From: Ruminiclostridium cellulolyticum H10
GTDB lineage: Bacteria > Bacillota > Clostridia > Acetivibrionales > DSM-1351
Assembly (NCBI RefSeq): GCF_000022065.1
Contig: NC_011898.1
Location: 1,510,001-1,574,000 of the forward strand
Reading direction: 5' to 3'
Length of the DNA: 64,000 nt
Shown here: one piece after another, positions 57,636 to 64,000 of the stretch
Position numbering within the stretch: the stretch's first letter is position 1
How the letters are laid out: every line of letters begins with the position of its first letter
Notes under the pieces: model-generated
What the model saw: only the letters and a program-made list of their open reading frames with translations
Databases searched by the model: none
Told to the model about the DNA's origin: nothing
Position numbers and translations under genes: made by a program

Positions 57636-58325
57636 ATGCCAATTAAGAAGGTTACACGTCAAAGTGTAAGCGAACAGGTCTTTGAGCAATTAAAGGAGCA
57701 GATTTTGAGTAATGAGTGGAAGAAAGGAGAAAAGATCCCTTCTGAAAATGAATTGGCCGCATTACTGGGAGTAAGTCGTGTTACGGTACGGAATGCACTA
57801 CAGAAACTGATATCCTTAGGATTGATAGAGACCAGGTTTGGGGAAGGCTCATTTATCACCGATGCCCTACCTGGAATCAGTATGAATTCTTTAATACCAA
57901 TCGCTTATTTAAAAGAGAACTCACTGCAGGAGATTTTAGAATACCGCAGGGTACTGGAAGGCAATGTAGCTGAACTTGCCACAAAGAAGGCTTCTGCCGA
58001 AGACGTGGCAAAGCTTGAGGAGGCATATTTGGCCATGGAAAAGGTTAAGGATGATCTAGAACAGTTCTCCAAGGCAGATTTAAATTTTCATTTGCTCCTT
58101 GCAAATATAACTAAAAATTCTCTTATAATTCAAACCTTTTATATATTTAGTGATGTTTTAAACCGGGCATTTTCTCAAATTGTTACAAAAAGGGGTAACA
58201 GTGCGGGAATCTATTATCACAAATTGTTGTTTGAAGCCGTTAAAGGTAGTAATTCTCTTGATGCAAAAAGAATAATGGATGAACATATGGAGGACTTGTA
58301 CAATACTTTTCAAACTAATATATAA
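57636..58325 (+). CDS. GntR family transcriptional regulator, FadR/FCD type
   Basis: A 229-residue regulator. The N-terminal winged helix (about 1-75) has IPSENELAALLGVSRVTVRNAL. The C-terminal all-helical FCD domain (about 90-225) has EILEYRRVLEGNVAELA and the metal/ligand-binding pattern with DLNFHLLLA and a late His. FCD regulators commonly sense sugar acids or keto acids. It is followed by a dehydratase and an aldolase of sugar-acid metabolism, so their substrate or intermediate is the likely inducer. A perfect palindrome lies in its own promoter. Confidence 0.92.
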   Translation: MPIKKVTRQSVSEQVFEQLKEQILSNEWKKGEKIPSENELAALLGVSRVTVRNALQKLISLGLIETRFGEGSFITDALPGISMNSLIPIAYLKENSLQEILEYRRVLEGNVAELATKKASAEDVAKLEEAYLAMEKVKDDLEQFSKADLNFHLLLANITKNSLIIQTFYIFSDVLNRAFSQIVTKRGNSAGIYYHKLLFEAVKGSNSLDAKRIMDEHMEDLYNTFQTNI

Positions 58326-58391
58326 GCAACAAAATACTTTAGTATGCCGAACGGATAGTTTGTCCGGCACAACGGAGTTATGGAGGTTAAT

Positions 58392-60119
58392 ATGGCTAAT
58401 GTAAAGCAAAAAAGTTCATCAGAGAGACTGCTCTGGGCACAGTTCGATGCACTCCAACTGGGTTCCGGCTGGGACGAGGAGGATATTATTAAACCTCAGA
58501 TATTAATTGAAGATGCATTCGGAGACAGCCATCCGGGAAGCACTCATCTGAATCAGTTGACAGAACAGGCAAGAATTGGTGTTTTCGAGGCCGGAGGCTG
58601 TCCTGCAAGATTTCATACGACTGACATTTGTGATGGGTGTGCACAGGGACACAAGGGCATGAATTATGTTCTGGCATCCCGCGAGGCTATTTGTGATATG
58701 GTTGAAGTGCATGGAAGTATGGTTTCATGGGATGGGTTGATTTTATCCTCGTCCTGTGACAAGTCTATTCCCGCTCACTTAAAGGCAGCTGCAAGGCTTA
58801 ATATACCGGCAATTTTTATACCGGGGGGCAGTATGAGACCCGGCCCCAATATGACTACTTCATTGCTTGCAGGAGATATCTCCCTCCGTCAAAAACGAAA
58901 GGGAGAAATAAGCCGACGGGAGATTCGTGACTACAAGCTGACAGGCTGCCCGTCTGTAGGAGCATGTACTTTTCTGGGAACCGCCAGCACTATGCAGTGT
59001 ATGGCTGAGGCTCTTGGAATGGCATTGCCGGGAAGTGCATTGGTTCCTGCAACCATGAGGGACATTCTGTCTTATGCAAGAGAGGCAGGCAGGAAAATCA
59101 TTGAGCTGGCTGAAAAAGGTATAACGCCGGACAAAATCATGACAAAGGAGGCATTTGTAAACGCAGTCATTGTACATAGTGCAATCGGTGGTTCTACCAA
59201 TGCGACACTGCATTTACCTGACATTGCAAGGGAGCTCAATATTACATTGACACCTGAAATGTTCGATGAAATAAACCATAGGATTCCGCATATAGGCAAT
59301 ATCTTCCCAAGTGGAGAGCACCTTACCGAATCATTCTGGTTTGCAGGTGGAATACCAATAATGCAATTAATGCTTAAAGAATATCTGAATCTGGATGTAA
59401 TGACTGTAACAGGAAAGACCCTGGGAGAAAACCTGAAAGCTTTGGAAAAGGATAGCTTCTTCAACAGAAATATCGGTTATCTTTCTAATTATGGTTTGAA
59501 GAGGGAAGATGTTATTACTCCTTTGAATGAAATCAAGGAAAAAGGTTCCATTGCTGTCTTAAAAGGAAATATCGCACCCGATGGGTCCATAGTAAAGTAT
59601 TCGGCCTGTACGGAAAGTATGCGTAAACACAAGGGCATTGCCAGAGTATACAATAGCGAAGAAGATGCCTATAGTGCAGTGGTCAATAATGAAATCAATC
59701 CCGGCGAAATAATAGTAATCCGCTATGAGGGCCCAAGAGGCAGCGGAATGCCTGAAATGTTGATGACGACAGAAGCCATCGTGTGCGACAAACGGCTGAA
59801 CGGCACTGTTTCTCTGGTGACAGACGGCAGGTTTTCAGGGGCCACACGCGGAGCGGCAATAGGACATGTTTCGCCGGAGGCAGCTGCAGGAGGCCCTTTG
59901 AGCCTTGTTGAAACCGGAGATATTATAGAGTATGACATTGAGAACAGGAGTCTCAACGTTGTAGGTATAAACCAAAAGGAAGTGCCTTTGGAAGAGGTTC
60001 AGAGAATCTTTGCACAACGTGAAAAGAATAAGAAAGTAGTACTGCCTCCTGTAAGAAAAGGTTTACTAAAAAGATATACCGAATCCGCCCTTTCTGCTAT
60101 GGAAGGTGCAGGCTATTAA
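58392..60119 (+). CDS. IlvD/Edd-family sugar-acid dehydratase
   Basis: A 575-residue iron-sulfur dehydratase. Cysteines for the cluster lie in [16 protein letters not shown] and [13 protein letters not shown], the three conserved positions of the IlvD/Edd family. Other motifs are [14 protein letters not shown] and [15 protein letters not shown]. The family includes dihydroxyacid, 6-phosphogluconate and aldonic acid (xylonate, arabinonate, gluconate) dehydratases. Pairing with a YagE-like aldolase and a GntR-type regulator points to an aldonic acid, giving a 2-keto-3-deoxy acid. Start: ATG at 58392 behind GGAGG; an ATG at 58380 runs through that site. Confidence 0.87.
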   Translation: MANVKQKSSSERLLWAQFDALQLGSGWDEEDIIKPQILIEDAFGDSHPGSTHLNQLTEQARIGVFEAGGCPARFHTTDICDGCAQGHKGMNYVLASREAICDMVEVHGSMVSWDGLILSSSCDKSIPAHLKAAARLNIPAIFIPGGSMRPGPNMTTSLLAGDISLRQKRKGEISRREIRDYKLTGCPSVGACTFLGTASTMQCMAEALGMALPGSALVPATMRDILSYAREAGRKIIELAEKGITPDKIMTKEAFVNAVIVHSAIGGSTNATLHLPDIARELNITLTPEMFDEINHRIPHIGNIFPSGEHLTESFWFAGGIPIMQLMLKEYLNLDVMTVTGKTLGENLKALEKDSFFNRNIGYLSNYGLKREDVITPLNEIKEKGSIAVLKGNIAPDGSIVKYSACTESMRKHKGIARVYNSEEDAYSAVVNNEINPGEIIVIRYEGPRGSGMPEMLMTTEAIVCDKRLNGTVSLVTDGRFSGATRGAAIGHVSPEAAAGGPLSLVETGDIIEYDIENRSLNVVGINQKEVPLEEVQRIFAQREKNKKVVLPPVRKGLLKRYTESALSAMEGAGY

Positions 60120-60140
60120 TAAAAAAAAGGAGATACAAAG

Positions 60141-61034
60141 ATGAAATGTGAATACATTACCCCAGCTGTTACTATATTTGATGAAAATAGAAAGCTTGAT
60201 ATTGAGTCGCTCCATAATCTGTATGATCATCTGATAAAGGGTGGGGTTGACGGTATTTTGATTTTGGGAAGCATAGGAGAGTTTTTTGCAATTCCAATAG
60301 AAAGTAAAAAGGAACTGATTCGTTTGGCTGTTAAAAAAATCAGCAGGAGAACAAAACTGCTGGTTGGAACTGCAAGCATGGATATAAACGAGACTATAGA
60401 ACTTTCAAAATATGCATGTGAACAGGGTGTTGACGGCATAGTGGTAATTTCACCGTATTATTTCGGATTGAGCCAGCAAAGCGTTGAGGAGTATTACGAC
60501 AAGGTAGCCGATGAATGCCCCGGTGATCTTTATCTCTATAGTTTCCCCGATCGTACAGGGTATGACATTTCTCCAAACGTGACGTTGAATCTTTTGCGAA
60601 AACACAAAAATATTGTGGGATACAAGGATACTATCCCAGGGATGGATCATACAAGGGAATTGATAAAATTAATCAAGCCGGAGTTCCCGGATTTTAAAAT
60701 CTACTCGGGATTTGATGACAACTTTGCTCATAATGTAATGTCAGGAGGGGACGGTTGTATTGGCGGATTGTCAAATCTTGTTCCTGAGGCTTGCAGTGCA
60801 TGGGTAAAGGCTTTCAAAGACAATGACCTTAAAATGATTTCAGATATTCAAAGGAAGATAGACTGTCTTATGGACATTTATCAGGTAGGAAAGCCTTTTG
60901 TTCCTTATATTAAAAGAGCACTGATGCTTAAAGGTATCTCTGTAAAGGATTATTGTTCATTTCCCCTGCCAATGGCAAATGAACAGGAGATTTTAAAATT
61001 AAAAGCCATTATGGAAAAATCAGGTTTAATCTAA
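60141..61034 (+). CDS. 2-keto-3-deoxy sugar-acid aldolase, DHDPS/YagE-like
   Basis: A 297-residue TIM-barrel class I aldolase. The Schiff-base Lys162 lies in VGYKDT, the catalytic Tyr in LYSFPDRTG, and a GSIGEF segment replaces the usual GTTGE. It resembles E. coli YagE/YjhH, which split 2-keto-3-deoxy-gluconate or pentonate into pyruvate and an aldehyde. With the dehydratase 21 bases upstream it would form the core of a non-phosphorylative (Dahms-type) route. No aldose dehydrogenase or lactonase is encoded here, so the acid must be made or imported by other means. An AAAGGAGA precedes the ATG and a terminator follows. Confidence 0.9.
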   Translation: MKCEYITPAVTIFDENRKLDIESLHNLYDHLIKGGVDGILILGSIGEFFAIPIESKKELIRLAVKKISRRTKLLVGTASMDINETIELSKYACEQGVDGIVVISPYYFGLSQQSVEEYYDKVADECPGDLYLYSFPDRTGYDISPNVTLNLLRKHKNIVGYKDTIPGMDHTRELIKLIKPEFPDFKIYSGFDDNFAHNVMSGGDGCIGGLSNLVPEACSAWVKAFKDNDLKMISDIQRKIDCLMDIYQVGKPFVPYIKRALMLKGISVKDYCSFPLPMANEQEILKLKAIMEKSGLI

Positions 61035-61039
61035 GCTGT

Positions 61040-61073
61040 AAGCCTTAAAAAAAGTATACTTTTTTTAAGGCTT
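61040..61073 (+). terminator. Terminator after the aldolase gene
   Basis: A perfect 34-base palindrome with arms AAGCCTTAAAAAAAGTA and TACTTTTTTTAAGGCTT, whose T-tract falls in the 3' arm. It ends the regulator-dehydratase-aldolase unit. Confidence 0.8.
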
Positions 61074-61118
61074 ATTTTGCCCTTTTAATATGGTGAGGAG
61101 TTTTCCACAAAAGATTAA

Positions 61119-61148
61119 TTGACGAAATGGTTATAAATGGTATATAAT
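61119..61148 (+). promoter_or_regulatory. Promoter of the cobalt transport operon
   Basis: TTGACG (61119-61124) and a perfect TATAAT (61143-61148), 18 bases apart, lie just upstream of the cobalamin riboswitch. Confidence 0.75.
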
Positions 61149-61169
61149 GCAATTAAAATTTAATAATTA

Positions 61170-61365
61170 ACGATATTGGTTTGCTCAAAATTATGAGTAA
61201 CTAAGAGGGAATCAGGTGAAAATCCTGAACAGTCCTGCTGCCGTATGATGGAGCGGTTCTCTAAAAGCAAGATTTATTTTTTGCTATATATGCCACTGGG
61301 TAAATCAGCCCGGGAAGGTGAGAACTTTGCTATGATATCTGAGTCGGAAGACCTGCCAGTATTTC
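61170..61365 (+). ncRNA. Cobalamin (B12) riboswitch
   Basis: The leader carries the family signatures GAGGGAATCAGGTGAAAAT, CCTGAACAGTCCTGCTGCCG, GCCACTGGG with GGGAAGG, and the B12 box GAGTCGGAAGACCTGCC (about 61338-61356). The outer limits are estimates. A clear terminator hairpin at 61469-61500 follows, so binding of a cobalamin should stop transcription of the cobalt importer genes. A reading frame at 61245-61490 is only a chance opening in this RNA. Confidence 0.93.
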
Positions 61366-61468
61366 TGCAGATGCCAAATATGCAGAGTGCTATGACTTCA
61401 CAGTGTATGAAGTGTGTAGTTTGTCAAAAGAGAAAACAGTATAAGACTATATGTTCTTTTTTACAAAT

Positions 61469-61500
61469 AAAACCTTCATTACCAAAGTAATGAAGGTTTT
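61469..61500 (+). terminator. Expression-platform terminator of the B12 riboswitch
   Basis: AAAACCTTCATTAC (61469-61482) pairs with GTAATGAAGGTTTT (61487-61500) and is followed by ATTTTTTT. It lies between the riboswitch aptamer and the cbiM start, where termination would control the operon. Confidence 0.88.
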
Positions 61501-61540
61501 ATTTTTTTGGCAAGCATTATTAAGTCGGAGGTTCGATATA

Positions 61541-62287
61541 GTGAAACGTGTAAGTGTTAAGAACTATCTTGTTTGTCTTTTAATTGCGGTGTGTGCTATT
61601 TTTGTTTTCCCTGCTAACGCATCTGCAATGCATATCATGGAAGGCTATCTGGCACCGGGTTGGTGTATTAGCTGGGGTGTGATGTGTATGCCATTTCTCG
61701 TAATAGGATTCTTCTCAATAAAAAAGAAAATCGAAGTATCTTCAAAAAACCTGACTTTGTTGGCAATGTGCGGTGCTTTTGCTTTTGTGCTTTCAGCACT
61801 CAAAATGCCGTCAGTTACCGGAAGCTGTTCACACCCTACAGGAGTGGGACTTGGTGCTGTTTTATTCGGGCCAACTGCCATGTCCGTAATAGGTGCTATA
61901 ATTCTGTTGTTTCAGGCTATTTTACTGGCACATGGAGGAATTACAACCTTAGGAGCAAATGTATTTTCCATGGCTATAGTAGGGCCTTTGGTTTCTTTCG
62001 GAGTGTTCAAGCTATCTAAAAGATGGGGTGCAAAAGCAGGACTTGCAGTATTTCTTGCTGTATTTTTCGGAGATTTGATGACATATGTGATAACCTCTGT
62101 GGAGCTTGCCATGGCCTACCCTGATGCTACGGGCAGCTTTATGGTCTCTCTTGGGAAGTTTATAAGTATTTTCGGGTTTACTCAAGTTCCTCTTGCTGTT
62201 TGCGAAGGACTTCTTACAGTAGTTATTTATAATGTTCTTGCAAAATACAGTGCAAAAGAGCTGAAGGCACTGTCAGCAATTTATTAA
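61541..62287 (+). CDS. cbiM: Cobalt ECF transporter, substrate-specific subunit CbiM
   Basis: A 248-residue membrane protein. A cleavable signal sequence (about 1-26, ending NASA) exposes the mature N-terminus MHIMEGYLAPGWC, whose Met-His forms the metal site in CbiM. About six further helices follow, with KMPSVTGSCSHPTGVGLG, the other CbiM signature. It binds Co2+ for import, together with CbiN, CbiQ and CbiO. The start is GTG at 61541, nine bases after CGGAGG. The frame extends to an ATG at 61451, but that lies before the terminator hairpin. Confidence 0.95.
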   Translation: MKRVSVKNYLVCLLIAVCAIFVFPANASAMHIMEGYLAPGWCISWGVMCMPFLVIGFFSIKKKIEVSSKNLTLLAMCGAFAFVLSALKMPSVTGSCSHPTGVGLGAVLFGPTAMSVIGAIILLFQAILLAHGGITTLGANVFSMAIVGPLVSFGVFKLSKRWGAKAGLAVFLAVFFGDLMTYVITSVELAMAYPDATGSFMVSLGKFISIFGFTQVPLAVCEGLLTVVIYNVLAKYSAKELKALSAIY

Positions 62288-62302
62288 AAAGGAGAGAACG
62301 TA

Positions 62303-62596
62303 ATGAAATTATGGAAAAAGAATTTAATTTTGTTAGTAATAGTAGTTGTTATCCTTGCTGCACCGCCTATTTTTATAAAGAATGCTGAATTTGCCGGAGC
62401 AGACGGTCTGGCGGAAGAACAGATAACTAAAATAGCTCCTGACTACAAGCCATGGTTTGAATCACTGTTTGAGCCTAAAAGCGGGGAAATAGAGTCATTG
62501 CTTTTTGCATTGCAGGCTGCAATTGGTGCAGGAGTAGTGGGTTTTATACTTGGAAGAATGACTTCTGTTAAAGGAAAATCCGGATCAGAAACATGA
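62303..62596 (+). CDS. cbiN: Cobalt transport auxiliary protein CbiN
   Basis: A 97-residue protein with two transmembrane helices, one at the N-terminus and one near 68-90 (AAIGAGVVGFILGRM), separated by an outward loop with APDYKPWFESLFEPKSGEIES typical of CbiN. It assists CbiM in loading cobalt. AAAGGAGAG precedes the ATG. Its stop overlaps the next start by four bases (ATGA), so translation with CbiQ is coupled. Confidence 0.94.
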   Translation: MKLWKKNLILLVIVVVILAAPPIFIKNAEFAGADGLAEEQITKIAPDYKPWFESLFEPKSGEIESLLFALQAAIGAGVVGFILGRMTSVKGKSGSET

Positions 62597-63372
62597 TACT
62601 GATAGATAAATATGCATATGCATCTAAACTTGCCCGTATCAGCCCAAAAGTAAAATTAATTTACACAATGTTCCCTTTAATTTTATGCATTTCACTGAAC
62701 TCATTTAGTGTAAGCATAGTAACCATATTTGTTATGGCAGTGACCACGGTAGGGGTGGGAAAAATAAAGTTCTCGGCATATTTAAAATTGCTTTTTATTC
62801 CCTTTGGCTTCTTAATGGTTGGTACAATAACAATACTGATAAACAGATTTGATTTAAATCATATATACTTACTGGGGATTAAAATCGATAACTATGCTTA
62901 CGGAATTGACCGGGTTACTCTTACAAATAGCTTGAAACTGGTACTCAACGCTCTTGGAGGAGTAAGCTGCATGTATTGTCTGTCTTTGAGCACCCCCATG
63001 TCCGACCTGTTTCAGGTATTGAGACAAACAAAGCTTCCGGCTGTTATTGTTACACTTATGGAGTTGGTATACAGATATATATTCGTGTTGATGGATGAAA
63101 TTGGGAGAATGAACATAGCAAAAAATTCAAGACTGGGGAACTGTAATTTCAAAACTTCGTTGAAATCAACCAGTGAATTGATAGGTATGCTGTTTATACG
63201 TGCATACAACCGCTCCGACAGGGTTTATGCAGCTCTTGAATCCAGAGGCTACAACGGGCAATTTGTTACACTGGATGAAGAATATATAAACGGCAAAAGG
63301 ATGCATATGCTTTCAATCCTGTTATGCCTGCTGCTTTTAAGTGCGGGACTTGCAGAAAGGTTTTTATTGTAG
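62593..63372 (+). CDS. cbiQ: Cobalt ECF transporter, transmembrane coupling subunit CbiQ
   Basis: A 259-residue membrane protein of the ECF T-component family. Helices lie in about 25-120 and at the C-terminus. The cytoplasmic coupling region near 165-215 shows motifs of the A-R-G type (NSRLGNC and ALESRGYNG). It links CbiM to the ATPase CbiO, whose gene begins 13 bases later. Confidence 0.94.
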   Translation: MILIDKYAYASKLARISPKVKLIYTMFPLILCISLNSFSVSIVTIFVMAVTTVGVGKIKFSAYLKLLFIPFGFLMVGTITILINRFDLNHIYLLGIKIDNYAYGIDRVTLTNSLKLVLNALGGVSCMYCLSLSTPMSDLFQVLRQTKLPAVIVTLMELVYRYIFVLMDEIGRMNIAKNSRLGNCNFKTSLKSTSELIGMLFIRAYNRSDRVYAALESRGYNGQFVTLDEEYINGKRMHMLSILLCLLLLSAGLAERFLL

Positions 63373-63384
63373 GAGGTAGCTCTA

Positions 63385-64000
63385 TTGTACATAATTGAAA
63401 CGAAGAAGCTGAGTTATTCATATGACGGAGAACATCAAGCTCTGGAAAATGTCAGTATATCAATCAAAAAGGGCAAAACAACAGCGGTTTTGGGAGGCAA
63501 CGGGGCAGGAAAGTCGACCTTATTTTTGAACCTTAATGGTGTTTTGACACCTGACAGCGGAACAGTTTTTTTTGACGGCAGTGAGGTGGAATATAATAAA
63601 AAAGGGATAATTGAAATGAGAAAAAGGGTGGGGATAGTATTTCAGGACCCAAATGACCAATTATTTTCCTCTAGTGTTAAAAAGGATATTTCCTTTGGAG
63701 CTATAAATCTTGGACTTGGTGTTGAGGAAGTCAGGGAAAGAGTTGAAAAGGCAATTGTTCAAACAGGAATTGGGGAATATGTAGACAAGCCAACACATGC
63801 ATTAAGCTTCGGACAGAAAAAAAGAGTTGCCATAGCCGGGATTTTAGCTATGGAGCCTGATGTGATTATTCTGGATGAACCTACTGCGGGACTTGACTCT
63901 AAAGGGGCAAGCGATATTCTTAATCTTTTGACAAAGATAAAAGAAGAAACGGGAGTATCGGTTATTTTGGCAACACATGAAATGGATATCGTTCCTTTAT
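63385..64000 (+). CDS. cbiO: Cobalt ECF transporter ATPase CbiO (3' truncated by the window)
   Basis: The visible 205 codons encode an ABC ATPase: Walker A GGNGAGKST, Q-loop VFQDPNDQLF typical of CbiO/EcfA, signature LSFGQKKRVAIAG, Walker B VIILDEPTAGLD and the His switch ATHEMD. It powers the cobalt importer with the three preceding subunits. The start is TTG at 63385, seven bases after AGGAGGT. The C-terminus lies beyond the window. Confidence 0.94.
   Translation, partial: MYIIETKKLSYSYDGEHQALENVSISIKKGKTTAVLGGNGAGKSTLFLNLNGVLTPDSGTVFFDGSEVEYNKKGIIEMRKRVGIVFQDPNDQLFSSSVKKDISFGAINLGLGVEEVRERVEKAIVQTGIGEYVDKPTHALSFGQKKRVAIAGILAMEPDVIILDEPTAGLDSKGASDILNLLTKIKEETGVSVILATHEMDIVPL

Noticed and set aside
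61245-61490. 81-codon forward reading frame upstream of cbiM
   Set aside because: It lies inside the cobalamin riboswitch and its terminator, lacks a ribosome binding site and has no recognisable protein features.

Overview
The window looks like a chromosomal segment of a mesophilic, cellulosome-producing clostridium, most probably Ruminiclostridium (Clostridium) cellulolyticum or a very close relative such as R. papyrosolvens. The evidence is AT-rich DNA with strong AGGAGG ribosome binding sites, some fifteen secreted enzymes ending in type I dockerins, and a gene order matching what I remember as the xyl-doc cluster of that species. All genes lie on the + strand. I see no tRNA, rRNA, CRISPR array, transposase or prophage gene.

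Region A (1-32225) is a long run of secreted dockerin enzymes for hemicellulose and pectin. In order: the end of a CBM6-dockerin protein (probably GH43), CE1 esterase, GH43, GH62, GH43, GH146-type beta-L-arabinofuranosidase, GH27, GH59, GH2, GH62-CE6, GH95 and GH30, then two small extracytoplasmic CxxC redox proteins, then PL10 pectate lyase and CE8 pectin methylesterase. Most carry CBM6 followed by a dockerin. The two pectin enzymes share a different, unnamed module instead. Several gaps between genes hold stem-loops, some enclosing the stop codon. One terminator-like hairpin lies between GH62-CE6 and GH95, and a strong terminator follows CE8.

Region B (32226-38872) holds a pair of ABC exporter half-transporters of unknown substrate, a roughly 580-base gap with a nested palindromic element and a possible leader structure, and a secreted GH9-CBM3-dockerin enzyme with its own terminator.

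Region C (38873-57533) is an uptake and cytoplasmic breakdown system for decorated xylan fragments. A YesM/YesN-type two-component system precedes a CUT1-type ABC importer (binding lipoprotein and two permeases, no ATPase). Signal-less enzymes follow: GH51 and GH43, GH8 reducing-end exo-xylanase, GH39, a CE1-like esterase, an unclassified 732-residue putative glycosidase and a CE20-like acetylesterase. A small cysteine-rich protein sits among them. It corresponds to the 'selfish' arabinoxylodextrin system reported for R. cellulolyticum. The 732-residue protein is the part I cannot assign.

Region D (57534-61073) encodes a GntR/FadR-type regulator with a perfect palindrome in its promoter, an IlvD/Edd-family sugar-acid dehydratase and a YagE-like 2-keto-3-deoxy-sugar-acid aldolase. 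This suggests non-phosphorylative aldonic acid breakdown beside the xylan genes. Region E (61074-64000) is a cobalamin riboswitch with a terminator in front of the cobalt importer genes cbiM, cbiN, cbiQ and cbiO, the last cut by the window edge.

In overall logic, region A digests arabinoxylan, galactan and pectin outside the cell. Region C imports larger arabinoxylan fragments and finishes them inside. Region D may handle sugar acids that accompany them.
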